64,000 bases of DNA from Pseudomonas xionganensis (GCF_009763245.1 NZ_WKJZ01000003.1:310001-374000); one strand, 5' to 3'. Numbered from the stretch's first letter, positions 44,354 to 54,671 are shown. Numbers and translations: made by a program. Notes: a model not told the origin generated them from the sequence alone.

Positions 44354-46255
44354 GTGCCGCGCCTGATTCTCTCGCTCCTACTGCTACTGGGCCTTCTCGG
44401 CGCTCAGGCCAGCGCCGCCATCCTGCTGACTCCGGGCAGCAGCGGCCTGTCGCTCAATCACGGCATCGAGTTGCTGGAAGACATCGGCGGCCAACTGAGT
44501 ATCGCCGATATGGCCGACCCGGCCGTGCAGCAGCGCTTTCGTCCGGCCAATGGCCTGGCCACCGTGGGCCACAGCCGCAACCCCTGGTGGATCAAGGTCA
44601 GCCTGCGCCGCAGCAGTGATGCCCCGGCGCAGTGGTGGCTGGAAAATGCCGGCATCACCATTTACCGCCTGCAGCTCTACCTGCCCGACGGCCAGGGCGG
44701 CTGGATGGAGCGTGAGAGCGGTGTCGGCACCAGCTATGCGGCCGGGCGCGACCACGCCTACCGGCGCATGCTGTTCAAACTGCCGGAGCTCGGCGCTGAG
44801 CCGCTGACCCTGTACTTTCGCAGCTATGACCCGGCCGGCAACTCCTTCCCCCTGAAAGTCTGGCAACTGCTCGATCTGGAACAGCAGGCCAGCCAGGAAA
44901 ATATCGGCTTTGGCCTGATCTACGGGGTCATCTTCGCCCTGCTGCTGTACAACCTGTTTATCCTCGTCGCCCTGCGCGACCGCGCCTACCTCTGGTACGT
45001 GCTGGCCACCGCCTGCGTACTGGTGTTTATCCTGAGCATGACCGGCCACGGCTTCCAGTACCTGTGGCCGGGCCAGGCCGTGCCCTTCTGGCTGGATCGC
45101 ATCACCCTGCCGGCGCTGTGGGGGATCTTCGTGATCCGCTTTACCCAGGAGCTGCTCTACACCCGCCGGGGCCTGCGCTGGCCCCATCGCATCCTCAACC
45201 TGGGCGCCCTGTGCTACGCCGCCGCCATGCTGGTGAATATCGCCGGCTACCGTGCCGAAGCCGCCCTGATGATTGCCCTGACGCCCATCTTCAGCGTGTC
45301 CATGGCCCTGCTCAGCGCGGTGGTGCGCTGCTACCAGGGGTTTATTCCGGCGCGTTTCTACCTGCTGGGTTATGGCGCGGTGCTGGGCAGCACCGCCGTG
45401 CTGGTGATGCGCGCCGCAGGGCTGATCCAGCCGAGCAACTTCACCGCCTACCTGTTCCCCATCGCCGTGGCGGCGGAAACCATCCTGTTCTCCTTCGCCC
45501 TGGCCTATCGCATCCAGATGCTCAAGCAGGAAAAGGCCGACGCCATCCTCCAGGCCGACCGCGAGAAAAGCGCGCGCCTGGCCATGATCCAGGCCAGCGC
45601 AGACGAGCTGCAGCGCGCCGTCACCGAACGCACCGCCGAACTGGCCGCCACCAACGAGCGCCTCAGGCAACGCGAGCTGGAGCTGCAGCATGCCGCCTTC
45701 CACGACCCGCTGACCGAGCTGCCCAACCGCCGTTACCTGGTCGAGCGCTGCGAAGCGGCCCTGGCCCACGCCAAGCGTCATCAGGAAGCGGTGGCCCTGC
45801 TGCTGATCGACCTGGATCACTTCAAGCCGATCAATGATCGCTTCGGCCATGATGCCGGCGACCTGATGCTGCAGACCATCGCCCGCCGCCTGCGCGAGCA
45901 TGTGCGCGCCGAAGACAGCGTGGCGCGCCTGGGCGGCGACGAGTTCGCCGTGCTGATCAGCGGTGCCGATGCCGAGCGCTATGCCCGGGAGATTGCCGAA
46001 CGCCTGCTGGCCGAGCTGGCCCTGCCGGTGCTTTACGGCACCGAGCCCCTGAGCGTGACCATCAGCATTGGCGCGGCCCTCTATCCGCAGCACGCCAGTC
46101 ACTTCAGCAGCCTGTACAAGGCCGCCGACGAGATGCTGTACAAGGTCAAGAGCCGCGGTCGCTCGGGCGCGGCGGTGTGCGGGGACGACGGCGAACTGAG
46201 CAGCAGCACCCGCCTGCATGTGGATGTGTTGAATGTACCCAGCGGGCTCGGCTGA
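44354..46255 (+). CDS. 7TM-DISM diguanylate cyclase, copy 2
   Basis: 633 residues, with the same architecture as copy 1 and long identical stretches, especially in the coiled coil and GGDEF domain ([32 protein letters not shown]). The periplasmic domain is more divergent (SSDAPAQWWLENAGITIYRL), suggesting changed ligand choice. The start is GTG 44354 after CCGGAAACCTGCA. Its TGA ends directly beside the stop of alr on the other strand. From memory PAO1 has one such gene (PA4929) next to alr, so this is a tandem duplication. Confidence 0.9.
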   Translation: MPRLILSLLLLLGLLGAQASAAILLTPGSSGLSLNHGIELLEDIGGQLSIADMADPAVQQRFRPANGLATVGHSRNPWWIKVSLRRSSDAPAQWWLENAGITIYRLQLYLPDGQGGWMERESGVGTSYAAGRDHAYRRMLFKLPELGAEPLTLYFRSYDPAGNSFPLKVWQLLDLEQQASQENIGFGLIYGVIFALLLYNLFILVALRDRAYLWYVLATACVLVFILSMTGHGFQYLWPGQAVPFWLDRITLPALWGIFVIRFTQELLYTRRGLRWPHRILNLGALCYAAAMLVNIAGYRAEAALMIALTPIFSVSMALLSAVVRCYQGFIPARFYLLGYGAVLGSTAVLVMRAAGLIQPSNFTAYLFPIAVAAETILFSFALAYRIQMLKQEKADAILQADREKSARLAMIQASADELQRAVTERTAELAATNERLRQRELELQHAAFHDPLTELPNRRYLVERCEAALAHAKRHQEAVALLLIDLDHFKPINDRFGHDAGDLMLQTIARRLREHVRAEDSVARLGGDEFAVLISGADAERYAREIAERLLAELALPVLYGTEPLSVTISIGAALYPQHASHFSSLYKAADEMLYKVKSRGRSGAAVCGDDGELSSSTRLHVDVLNVPSGLG

Positions 46256-47332
46256 TCAGCTGCGATAACGCCGCGGCACCCGCGCGGTGACCTTGCTCAG
46301 CAACTCGTAGCCGATGGTGCCGGCGGCCTGCGCCACCTCATCCACCGGCAGCTGCGCGCCCCACAATTGCACCTCATCACCCACCTGGGCGGCCGGCAGG
46401 TCGCTCAGGTCGACGCACAGCATATCCATGGAAACCCGCCCGACCAGCGGCACCCGCTGGCCACCGATCAAGACCGGCGTGCCGCTGGGGGCATGGCGCG
46501 GGTAACCGTCGGCATAGCCGCAACTGACCGTGCCGATGCGCGAGGCCCGTTCGGCCACCCAGGTGGCGCCATAGCCAACGCTCTCTCCCACCGCCACCTC
46601 GCGCACGGCCAGCAACCGCGCAGTCAGGCTCATGGCCGGTTGCAGACCCAGCTCGGCAGCGCTCAGCTCGGCGCAGGGCGAGGCGCCATAGAGCATGATG
46701 CCGGGGCGCAGCCAGTCCATATGGGCCGCCGGGATGGTCAGCACGGCGGCGGAATTGGCCAGCGAACGCTGGGCGAAATCCAGATCCAGCACGGCGAGAA
46801 AATCCCCCAGCTGCTGCTCGGTCAGCTCATGGCCACGCTCATCGGCGCAGGCAAAATGGCTGAGCAGATTGAGCTCGGCCACCTGCTCGGCGCCCTGCAA
46901 ACGGCCATGCCAGTCGCGCAGCTGGGCCTCGCTCAAACCCAGGCGGTGCATGCCGCTGTCCAGCTTGAGCCACACCGCCAGGGGCCGACTCAGGCGCTGG
47001 GCCAGCAACTGCTCGGCCTGGCAGGCGTCATGCAGCACCACATCCAGCTGCAACTGGGCAGCAAAGGCGTACTCCTCGGCCTCGAAACAGCCCTGCAGCA
47101 ACAGAATCCGCGCCGTGCCGTGCAGGGCACGGACCTCGGCGGCCTCCTCCAGGCTGGCCACGGCAAAACCATCGGCCTCGTCATGCAGGGCCGTGACCAC
47201 CTCGCGCACCCCATGGCCATAGGCATTGGCCTTGACCACGGCGAAGACCTGCCGCCCAGGCGCACAGCGTCTGGCCACGGCCAGGTTGTGACGAATGGCG
47301 GACAGGTCGATGGTGGCGAGCAATGGGCGCAT
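46256..47332 (-). CDS. alr: Alanine racemase
   Basis: A 358-residue PLP enzyme making D-alanine for peptidoglycan. The PLP lysine is in FAVVKANAYGHG (K34), and the second catalytic Tyr is in SVGYGATW. The C-terminal barrel has RVSMDMLCVDLSD. Length and start ATG 47332 are typical. It follows dnaB on the same strand, separated by a terminator-like hairpin. Confidence 0.95.
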   Translation of the reverse strand: MRPLLATIDLSAIRHNLAVARRCAPGRQVFAVVKANAYGHGVREVVTALHDEADGFAVASLEEAAEVRALHGTARILLLQGCFEAEEYAFAAQLQLDVVLHDACQAEQLLAQRLSRPLAVWLKLDSGMHRLGLSEAQLRDWHGRLQGAEQVAELNLLSHFACADERGHELTEQQLGDFLAVLDLDFAQRSLANSAAVLTIPAAHMDWLRPGIMLYGASPCAELSAAELGLQPAMSLTARLLAVREVAVGESVGYGATWVAERASRIGTVSCGYADGYPRHAPSGTPVLIGGQRVPLVGRVSMDMLCVDLSDLPAAQVGDEVQLWGAQLPVDEVAQAAGTIGYELLSKVTARVPRRYRS

Positions 47333-47352
47333 GGGCAGACGTCCTGAAAACG

Positions 47353-47388
47353 AAACGGGCGCCCAGTTTAACCACTGGGCGCCCGTTT
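47353..47388. terminator. Hairpin between dnaB and alr
   Basis: Perfect 15-bp arms AAACGGGCGCCCAGT (47353-47367) and ACTGGGCGCCCGTTT (47374-47388), loop TTAACC. A weak U-run (GTTTCGTTTT) follows on the minus strand. It lies after dnaB and 20 bp before the alr start, so it could end dnaB transcripts or attenuate alr. Confidence 0.75.
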
Positions 47389-47454
47389 ATATTGATCTGC
47401 GCCACGCCATTGTTGCCTCACGCGCTGTGCGCGGCAGGCTGGCGCGGGCGGACG

Positions 47455-48849
47455 TTATTCGTCGTCGAACTGATAGCTGCCCGGCGCCAGGTTCTCGAAG
47501 CGCGAATACTTGCCGAGGAAGGCCAGGCGGGTGGTGCCGATGGGGCCGTTACGCTGCTTGCCGATGATGATCTCGGCCACGCCCTTGTACTCGGTTTCCG
47601 GGTGATAGACCTCGTCACGGTAGACGAACATGATGATATCGGCGTCCTGCTCAATGGCCCCGGATTCGCGCAGGTCGGAGTTTACCGGGCGCTTGTTGGG
47701 CCGCTGCTCCAGAGAGCGGTTGAGCTGCGACAGGGCGATCACCGGGCAGTTGAATTCCTTGGCCAGGGCCTTGAGCGAGCGCGAGATCTCGGAGATCTCG
47801 TTGACCCGGCTGTCGCCACTGGAGCCCGGGATCTGCATCAGCTGCAGGTAGTCGACCATGATCAGGCCGATTTCACCGTGCTCACGGGCCAGGCGGCGGG
47901 TGCGGGCGCGCATTTCGCTGGGGGAAATACCGGCGGTGTCGTCGATAAACAGCTTGCGGTCGTTGAGCAGATTGACCGCACTGGTCAGGCGCGGCCAGTC
48001 ATCGTCGTCCAGGCGTCCGGCACGGACCTTGGTCTGATCGATACGCCCGAGCGACGCCAGCATACGCATCACGATGGAGTCCGAAGGCATCTCCAGGGAG
48101 TACACCAGAATCGCCTTGTCGCTGCGCATCAGGGCATTTTCCACCAGGTTCATGGCGAAGGTGGTCTTACCCATGGAGGGACGACCGGCGACGATAATCA
48201 GGTCGGCCGGCTGCAAACCGCTGGTCTGCGCATCCAGATCGGTAAAGCCGGTGGACAGACCGGTGATGGCGTCCCCGGAGTTGAACAGGGTGTCGATGCG
48301 GTCGATGGCCTTGACCAGGATGTCATTGATCCCCACCGGGCCACCGGTCTTCGGCCGAGCTTCGGCAATCTGGAAGATCAGGCGCTCGGCCTCGTCGAGA
48401 ATTTCCTCGCCGGTACGGCCCTGGGGGGCATAGGCGCTGTCGGCGATCTCGTTGCTGATGCCGATCAGCTGACGCAGGGTGGCACGCTCACGAATGATCT
48501 GCGCATAGGCCTTGATATTGGCCACCGAGGGGGTGTTCTTGGCCAGTTCGCCGAGGTAGGCCAGGCCGCCAACCTGGGACAGCTGGCCTTCCTTGTCCAG
48601 TTGCTCGGACAGGGTCACCACATCGAAGGGGTGGTTGCGCTCGGCCAGCTTGTAGATGGCGCGGAAGATCAGGCGATGGTCATGCCGATAGAAATCACCA
48701 TCGGACACCGCATCGAGCACGCGCTCCCAAGCGTTGTTGTCCAGCATCAGGCCACCCAGCACCGCCTGTTCGGCCTCGATCGAGTGCGGCGGCACCTTCA
48801 GGGCAGAGGTTTGCAGGTCATATTGCTCGGGCAGGCTGATATCGTTCAT
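47455..48849 (-). CDS. dnaB: Replicative DNA helicase DnaB
   Basis: A 464-residue helicase. The N-terminal domain starts with PPHSIEAEQAVLGGLMLDN. The RecA-like motor has Walker A GRPSMGKTTFA (about residue 210), Walker B IGLIMVDYLQLM, and the DnaB loops SLKALAKEFNCPVIALSQLNRSLEQR. It unwinds DNA ahead of the replication fork as a hexamer. The start is ATG 48849. Its place after rplI is the usual one in gammaproteobacteria. Confidence 0.97.
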   Translation of the reverse strand: MNDISLPEQYDLQTSALKVPPHSIEAEQAVLGGLMLDNNAWERVLDAVSDGDFYRHDHRLIFRAIYKLAERNHPFDVVTLSEQLDKEGQLSQVGGLAYLGELAKNTPSVANIKAYAQIIRERATLRQLIGISNEIADSAYAPQGRTGEEILDEAERLIFQIAEARPKTGGPVGINDILVKAIDRIDTLFNSGDAITGLSTGFTDLDAQTSGLQPADLIIVAGRPSMGKTTFAMNLVENALMRSDKAILVYSLEMPSDSIVMRMLASLGRIDQTKVRAGRLDDDDWPRLTSAVNLLNDRKLFIDDTAGISPSEMRARTRRLAREHGEIGLIMVDYLQLMQIPGSSGDSRVNEISEISRSLKALAKEFNCPVIALSQLNRSLEQRPNKRPVNSDLRESGAIEQDADIIMFVYRDEVYHPETEYKGVAEIIIGKQRNGPIGTTRLAFLGKYSRFENLAPGSYQFDDE

Positions 48850-48962
48850 AGGCTCGGGAAAAAATTCGGCAAGGGAAAAACAAAGGGCACGTCACCGCTT
48901 ACGCAATGCCGTGCCCGATGTTAGCGGGCCTGCACTCAAGTGCAAGCCCGTTTGGCAGCCCG

Positions 48963-49409
48963 TTAGGCGGCTACAACAACAACCTTGACGGTTGCTTCAA
49001 CGTCGCTGTGCAGGTGCACGGCTACGTCGTATTCGCCGATCTGACGAATGGTGCCGTTAGGCAGACGCACTTCAGCCTTGGCCACTTCAACGCCGGAAGC
49101 AGTCAGGGCTTCAGCGATGTCGTGAGTGCCGATGGAGCCGAACAGCTTGCCCTCATCGCCCGCGGTAGCGGTGATGGTGACTTCCAGTTCAGCCAGCTGA
49201 GCAGCGCGGGATTCGGCGTAAGCCTTCTTCTCGGCAGCCAGCTTTTCCAGCTCGGCGCGGCGGGCTTCGAAAGCCGCAACGTTGGCCGGGGTAGCGGCAG
49301 TGGCTTTGCCTTGCGGCAGCAGGAAGTTACGGCCGTAACCGGCCTTAACATTCACTTTATCGCCCAGGTTGCCCAGGTTGGCGATTTTTTCCAGCAGGAT
49401 CAGTTCCAT
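48963..49409 (-). CDS. rplI: 50S ribosomal protein bL9
   Basis: 148 residues. The conserved N-terminal [36 protein letters not shown] is followed by the long central helix (about 40-75) and the C-terminal domain ([14 protein letters not shown]). It binds 23S rRNA domain V. ATG 49409 follows an AAGAGG site. Lower GC and biased codons are as expected for a highly expressed gene. Confidence 0.97.
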   Translation of the reverse strand: MELILLEKIANLGNLGDKVNVKAGYGRNFLLPQGKATAATPANVAAFEARRAELEKLAAEKKAYAESRAAQLAELEVTITATAGDEGKLFGSIGTHDIAEALTASGVEVAKAEVRLPNGTIRQIGEYDVAVHLHSDVEATVKVVVVAA

Positions 49410-49430
49410 TTGGTAATAACCTCTTAACTT

Positions 49431-50324
49431 TTAACCTTCACCGTCCGCGGAGCCCGAACCCGGCTTGCGTGCCAGGCGACCACGGAAATCAAACAGACTG
49501 TCGACAATGGCCAGAACCACCAGTAACGGATAAGTCAGCTGCATAAACAGCAACAGCGTCACGTACATCCCGATCAGCCAGAACTTGGCCAACCCACCCT
49601 GCGCCACCAGCCCATGCAACAGGGCTACCCCTGCAAACATCAGCGGCACACTGCACAACGGTGCCAGCATGGCCGCCTGGGCACCCAGATTGGGCCCCAA
49701 GAGCATGCCGGCAAACAGCAGCAGTGCCAGCGGGATGGGCAGTCGCAGGGCGTGAAATTCACGACCAAAACCACCCGGGTTGTACAACAACGCCTGCCAG
49801 TAACGCCCCAGCATCAGGCACAGCAGGCTGACGACCTGCAACAGAGCCGCTATCAATCCGGTCAGCACCGGTGCAACCAGGCTATCCAGGCGCGCTCGCT
49901 CGTCCACCGACAACTGCTGGTGGACCCCTTCGAGCATTTGCGGCATCAGCTTCTGCAGCTCAAGCGCCATGGCCTCGATGGGCTCGCGGAACACCGCACC
50001 CAAGACAACTCCGTACACCAGGCCCAATGCCACGCTGCACAGCAGCACACGACTCCAGGGCAGATTGGCGCGCAACAGCAGCGCCAACCCCAGCGTGCCC
50101 AGCAACACCAGCAAGGTGCGCGGTTCGCCGAAATACCACCAGCCAATGGCCGGCAGCATGGCCCAGGCGAGGATGCCCAGGGCATCACTCAGGCCGCGCC
50201 GCAGCAGCACCAGGCTTCCTGCGGCAGCACTCAACCAGAACAACAGCGGCAACGCCGCAGATCCGACCACCACCAGGGTGGCCTGCACACGACCGCGCAT
50301 GATGAATTCAGCGATGGCGCGCAT
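49431..50324 (-). CDS. DUF2232 polytopic membrane protein
   Basis: A 297-residue membrane protein with about eight hydrophobic segments (residues 15-40, 48-65, 68-90, 95-115, 155-180, 195-215, 220-245 and 250-275). It lies between rpsR and rplI, as a DUF2232 protein does in other pseudomonads. Function unknown; the family is related to YybS and vitamin transport-like S components. The C-terminus is a short soluble tail (RKPGSGSADGEG). The start is ATG 50324. Confidence 0.85.
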   Translation of the reverse strand: MRAIAEFIMRGRVQATLVVVGSAALPLLFWLSAAAGSLVLLRRGLSDALGILAWAMLPAIGWWYFGEPRTLLVLLGTLGLALLLRANLPWSRVLLCSVALGLVYGVVLGAVFREPIEAMALELQKLMPQMLEGVHQQLSVDERARLDSLVAPVLTGLIAALLQVVSLLCLMLGRYWQALLYNPGGFGREFHALRLPIPLALLLFAGMLLGPNLGAQAAMLAPLCSVPLMFAGVALLHGLVAQGGLAKFWLIGMYVTLLLFMQLTYPLLVVLAIVDSLFDFRGRLARKPGSGSADGEG

Positions 50325-50359
50325 GCGTTTATCCCTTACTTCTTGTCGAACATCCGGTC

Positions 50360-50590
50360 TTAGCGGCCGTGGCTGTCGGTGTAGGGCAGCAGGGCCAGGA
50401 AGCGGGCGCGCTTGATAGCGGTAGCCAGCTGACGCTGATAACGAGCCTTGGTACCGGTGATACGGCTAGGAACGATCTTGCCGGTTTCCGAGATGTAGGC
50501 CTTCAGGGTGTTGAGATCTTTGAAATCGATCTCTTTCACGTCTTCAGCGGTGAAACGGCAGAATTTACGACGACGGAAGAAACGTGCCAT
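50360..50590 (-). CDS. rpsR: 30S ribosomal protein bS18
   Basis: 76 residues with the bS18 pattern: [22 protein letters not shown], then [21 protein letters not shown] and [23 protein letters not shown]. It binds beside bS6 on the 30S platform. Start ATG 50590 has a GAGGAGCC site. It is 28 bp downstream of rpsF. Confidence 0.98.
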   Translation of the reverse strand: MARFFRRRKFCRFTAEDVKEIDFKDLNTLKAYISETGKIVPSRITGTKARYQRQLATAIKRARFLALLPYTDSHGR

Positions 50591-50618
50591 GGGATTGGCT
50601 CCTCAATAGATCCGTGGA

Positions 50619-51041
50619 TTACTCGTCAGCGTTATCGCTGTCGCTGTTGTCGCTGTCATCGCCATCGGCGGAATCGGCGCTTTCAGGACGCTCACGACGC
50701 TCGCGGCGCTCGCTACGATTTTCCTCAGCCTTCAGCATTTCGGACTGTTCGGTAACGGCTTCGTCGCGACGGATGACCAGGTTACGGATCACGGCATCGT
50801 TGTAACGGAAGTTGTCTTCCAGCTCGGCCAGGGCCTTGCCGGTGCACTCTACGTTGAGCATCACGTAGTGGGCTTTGTGGACGTTGTTGATGGCGTAAGC
50901 CAGCTGACGACGGCCCCAGTCTTCCAGACGATGAACTTTGCCGCCGTCTTCTTCGATCAGCTTGGTGTAACGCTCAACCATGCCGCCGACTTGCTCGCTC
51001 TGGTCCGGGTGAACCAGAAAGATGATTTCGTAATGACGCAT
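50619..51041 (-). CDS. rpsF: 30S ribosomal protein bS6
   Basis: 140 residues. The core (1-100) begins [25 protein letters not shown] and includes [25 protein letters not shown]. The C-terminal tail is acidic and Ser-rich ([20 protein letters not shown]); bS6 tails are substrates for RimK glutamylation in some species, though this one does not end in the usual EE. First gene of the rpsF-rpsR-DUF2232-rplI-dnaB set. ATG 51041 follows AAGGAGC. Confidence 0.97.
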   Translation of the reverse strand: MRHYEIIFLVHPDQSEQVGGMVERYTKLIEEDGGKVHRLEDWGRRQLAYAINNVHKAHYVMLNVECTGKALAELEDNFRYNDAVIRNLVIRRDEAVTEQSEMLKAEENRSERRERRERPESADSADGDDSDNSDSDNADE

Positions 51042-51275
51042 AAATGCTCCTTACGGGTTGTAGCCTGCCGCCAAATGCAGTCAGGCAAGGAGTGAATTTC
51101 ACTTGTTTGTCTTACCCGATGACGAGCGCGCAAGCGCCTGCCGCCAAGGCAAGGGGCGACATTCTAGAGAAGCGCCCCGGCACAAGCAAGGTGAATTGGT
51201 GATTATTTGAACAGCCTGCAGGGCCAGCAGTCGGCGATCTGTTTGATGACCGCCAGCAAGCCGACCCTACATAGA

Positions 51276-52028
51276 TCAGGCCTTGGCCTTGCTGCTGCGT
51301 TGGCGCAGCGCCTCGAACAGGCACACCCCGGTGGCCACCGAGACGTTCAGGCTGCTGACGCTGCCGGCCATGGGCAGCTTGACCAGGTAATCGCAGTGCT
51401 CGCGGGTCAAACGGCGCATGCCCTTGCCCTCGGCCCCCATGATCAGCACGGTGGGCCCGGTCAGATCCTGCTGATACAGCTCCTGCTCGGCCTCGCCAGC
51501 TGTGCCCACCACCCACAGGCCGCGCTGCTGGAGCTTCTCCAGGCTGCGCGCCAGGTTGGTCACCGCCACCAATGGAATCACCTCGGCGGCGCCGCAAGCC
51601 ACCTTGCGCACCGTGGCATTGAGGGTGGCGGACTTGTCCTTGGGCACGATCACCGCCAGCGCGCCGGCGGCATCGGCGGTACGCAGGCAGGCGCCGAGGT
51701 TGTGCGGATCGGTCACGCCGTCGAGCACCAGCAGCAGCGGCACGCCCTCTGCTCGGTCAAGCAGCTCATCGAGCATGGCCTCGCCCCAGACCTGGCTGGG
51801 ACTGACATCTGCCACCACACCCTGATGCACGCCTTCGACCCAGGCATCCATCTCGCGCCGCTCGCACTGGCCGACCTTGATCCGCGCCTGCTCGGCCAGC
51901 TCCAGCAAGGGCTGCACGCGCGGATCACTGCGCCCTTCAGCCAGCCAGACCTGCTTGACCCGCTTGGGATGGTGACGCAACAGAGCCTCTACGGCATGCA
52001 CGCCGTAGATCTTTTCCAACTGACTCAT
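51276..52028 (-). CDS. rlmB: 23S rRNA (guanosine-2251-2'-O)-methyltransferase RlmB
   Basis: A 250-residue SpoU-family enzyme. The N-terminal L30e-like substrate-binding domain (about 1-75) starts LEKIYGVHAVEALLRHHP. The knotted catalytic domain has motif 1 DGVTDPHNLGACLRTADAAG, motif 2 LIMGAEGKGM and motif 3 LPMAGSVSSLNVSVATGV. It methylates G2251 in the P loop of 23S rRNA. The start ATG overlaps the rnr stop by 4 bp (ATGA). Confidence 0.96.
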   Translation of the reverse strand: MSQLEKIYGVHAVEALLRHHPKRVKQVWLAEGRSDPRVQPLLELAEQARIKVGQCERREMDAWVEGVHQGVVADVSPSQVWGEAMLDELLDRAEGVPLLLVLDGVTDPHNLGACLRTADAAGALAVIVPKDKSATLNATVRKVACGAAEVIPLVAVTNLARSLEKLQQRGLWVVGTAGEAEQELYQQDLTGPTVLIMGAEGKGMRRLTREHCDYLVKLPMAGSVSSLNVSVATGVCLFEALRQRSSKAKA

Positions 52029-54556
52029 GACTTCGCCTTACGCTTGCGCGCCCCACTCGGCGCCGACGATCCACCGCCCTTACGCGAACCCTCGGCTTTG
52101 CCGGCCTTGCCAGCTGGCTTGGCTGCATCAGCCTTGCCGCCACGACCCTTGCCGGACTTGCCCTTGGACTCGGCCAGCAGGGCCTTTTTCACCTCGCGGC
52201 TTTTCGCCACATCGGTATTGCCCGCCGTGCGCTCGCCACGCCGACCGCCCTTGGCCGACTCGAAGCCACCCCGGCGCGCACCTTCCGCGACCTGCGTCTT
52301 GCCTTCGGCCAGTTCGAAGTCGATCTTGCGCTCGTCCAGATCGACGCGCATGACCTTGACCTCGACGCTGTCACCCAGGCGGAAGCTGCGGCCACTGCGC
52401 TCGCCAGCCAGGCGATGGTGCACCGGATCAAAGTGGTAGTAGTCGCCCGGCAGCGCGGTGACATGCACCAGGCCCTCGACATAGATGTCCTTGAGCTCGA
52501 CGAACAGGCCGAAACCGGTCACCGCGGTAATCACCCCGGGGAAAGTCTCACCGACGCGATCCTTCATAAACTCGCACTTGAGCCAGTTCACCACATCGCG
52601 AGTGGCTTCATCGGCGCGGCGCTCGGACATCGAACACTGCTCGCCCAGCTGCTCCAGGGCCGCCTCGTCGTAGGGGTAGATACGCGCCTTGGGCATACTC
52701 GGCGCATCGGCACGTTTGACGTGCGGCGTCTCCCGCTTGGAGCGAATCACACTGCGGATGGCACGATGGATCAGCAGGTCCGGGTAACGGCGAATCGGCG
52801 AGGTGAAGTGCGCGTAAGCCTCGTAGTTCAGGCCGAAATGCCCCTGATTGTCGGCGCTGTACACCGCCTGACTGAGCGAACGCAGCATCACGGTCTGGAT
52901 CAGGTGGTAATCCGGGCGCTCGCGGATGCTTTCCAGCAACAGCTGATAATCCTTGGGGGTCGGGCCGTCCTTGGACTTGCCGCGATGCAGGGACAGGCCC
53001 AGCTCGGTGAGGAAGGCCTTGAGCTTTTCCACCCGCTCCAGCGGCGGGCCGTCATGCACGCGGTACAGCGCCGGGATCTCATGCTTCTGCATAAAGGCCG
53101 CGGTGGCCACGTTGGCCGCCAGCATGCACTCTTCGATCAGCTTGTGCGCATCGTTGCGCTGGGTCGGACGGATCTCCGCGATCTTGCGCCCGGCACCGAA
53201 GATGATGCGGGTTTCCTGGGTCTCGAAGTCAATCGCACCGCGCTCATGGCGGGCGGCCAACAGCACCTGATAGAGCGAGTAGAGCTGCTTGAGATGGGGC
53301 AGCACCTCCTTGTACTCACCGCGCAGGGCCTTGCCTTCGCTGCTCTTGGGCTGCTCCAGCATGGCACTGACCTTGTTGTAGGTCAGGCGCGCATGGGAAT
53401 GGATCACCGCCTCGTAGAACTGGTAATCCACCATCTTGCCGGTCTTGGAGATACTGATCTCGCAGACCATGGCCAGACGATCGACATGGGGGTTGAGCGA
53501 ACACAGGCCGTTGGACAACTCCTCCGGCAGCATCGGGATCACTCGCTCGGGGAAGTACACCGAGTTGCCGCGCACCTGGGCTTCGGCGTCCAGGGCCGAG
53601 TCGACTTTCACATAGTGAGAGACGTCGGCGATGGCCACATAGAGCTTCCAGCCACCGGAGAACAGGCGCCAGTTGCTGCCATTCTTCTCGCAATAGACCG
53701 CATCGTCGAAGTCGCGGGCGTCTTCACCGTCAATGGTGACGAAGGGCAGATGGCGCAGATCGATGCGCTTTTCCTTGTCCTTTTCTTCCACTTCCGGCTT
53801 GAGCTTGCGCGCCTCCTTGATCACTGCCTCCGGCCAGACATGGGGAATGTCGTAGCTGCGCAGCGCCACGTCGATCTCCATGCCCGGCGCCATGTAGTTG
53901 CCGACCACTTCGATCACATCGCCCTGGGGCTGGAAACGCGGCGTCGGCCAGTGGGTGATCTTCACCTCGACGAACTGGCCCTGCTTGGCCCCGGCGTTGC
54001 GCCCCGGGGTGACCAGCACTTCCTGCTGGATCTTGGGGTTGTCGGCCACCACGAAACCGATGCCGCTCTCTTCGTAATAGCGACCGACGATGGATTCGTG
54101 GGCACGGGAAATCACCTCGACCACCGCACCTTCGCGACGGCCCCGGCGATCCAGACCGGTGACCCGGGCCAGGGCGCGGTCGCCGTCGAAGACCAGACGC
54201 ATCTGGGCCGGGCTGAGGAACAGGTCGTCGCTGCCATCATCAGGGATCAGGAAGCCGAAGCCGTCACGGTGACCGCTGATGCGGCCGAGGATCAGGTCCA
54301 GCTTGTCAACCGGGGCATAGGTGCCACGCCGGGTATAGATCAGCTGACCGTCGCGCTCCATGGCACGCAGGCGACGGCGCAGGGCTTCGAGCTGATCATC
54401 GCTGGTCAGACCGAATTCGTCGGCCAACTCCTCACGCGCCGCCGGAGAGCCACGCTCATCCAGGTGCTGGAGAATCAGCTCGCGACTGGGAATGGGGTTT
54501 TCGTATTTTTCCGCTTCACGTGCGGCCTCGGGATCGAGGGATTGCCAATCGGCCAT
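52025..54556 (-). CDS. rnr: Ribonuclease R
   Basis: An 843-residue processive 3'-5' exoribonuclease. In order: an N-terminal helix-turn-helix (about 25-75), cold-shock domains (about 85-240), the RNB catalytic domain with TIDGEDARDFDDAVYCE (about 280), an S1 domain (about 645-730) and a long Lys/Arg/Gly-rich C-terminal tail (AKPAGKAGKAEGSRKGGG). It degrades structured RNA and acts in ribosome quality control. ATG 54556 is followed by the conserved start MADWQSLDPEAAREAEKY. Confidence 0.97.
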   Translation of the reverse strand: MADWQSLDPEAAREAEKYENPIPSRELILQHLDERGSPAAREELADEFGLTSDDQLEALRRRLRAMERDGQLIYTRRGTYAPVDKLDLILGRISGHRDGFGFLIPDDGSDDLFLSPAQMRLVFDGDRALARVTGLDRRGRREGAVVEVISRAHESIVGRYYEESGIGFVVADNPKIQQEVLVTPGRNAGAKQGQFVEVKITHWPTPRFQPQGDVIEVVGNYMAPGMEIDVALRSYDIPHVWPEAVIKEARKLKPEVEEKDKEKRIDLRHLPFVTIDGEDARDFDDAVYCEKNGSNWRLFSGGWKLYVAIADVSHYVKVDSALDAEAQVRGNSVYFPERVIPMLPEELSNGLCSLNPHVDRLAMVCEISISKTGKMVDYQFYEAVIHSHARLTYNKVSAMLEQPKSSEGKALRGEYKEVLPHLKQLYSLYQVLLAARHERGAIDFETQETRIIFGAGRKIAEIRPTQRNDAHKLIEECMLAANVATAAFMQKHEIPALYRVHDGPPLERVEKLKAFLTELGLSLHRGKSKDGPTPKDYQLLLESIRERPDYHLIQTVMLRSLSQAVYSADNQGHFGLNYEAYAHFTSPIRRYPDLLIHRAIRSVIRSKRETPHVKRADAPSMPKARIYPYDEAALEQLGEQCSMSERRADEATRDVVNWLKCEFMKDRVGETFPGVITAVTGFGLFVELKDIYVEGLVHVTALPGDYYHFDPVHHRLAGERSGRSFRLGDSVEVKVMRVDLDERKIDFELAEGKTQVAEGARRGGFESAKGGRRGERTAGNTDVAKSREVKKALLAESKGKSGKGRGGKADAAKPAGKAGKAEGSRKGGGSSAPSGARKRKAKS

Positions 54557-54671
54557 TGAGTAAGAGCTACCTTTGCGTATGTATATATGTGTGAGTCATA
54601 TGCCTATTGAAGCGCGAAAAAGGCGTCTCGGTCAGCTTTTCCCAGCACAATATTTTTTTCAACGTCAGGGC

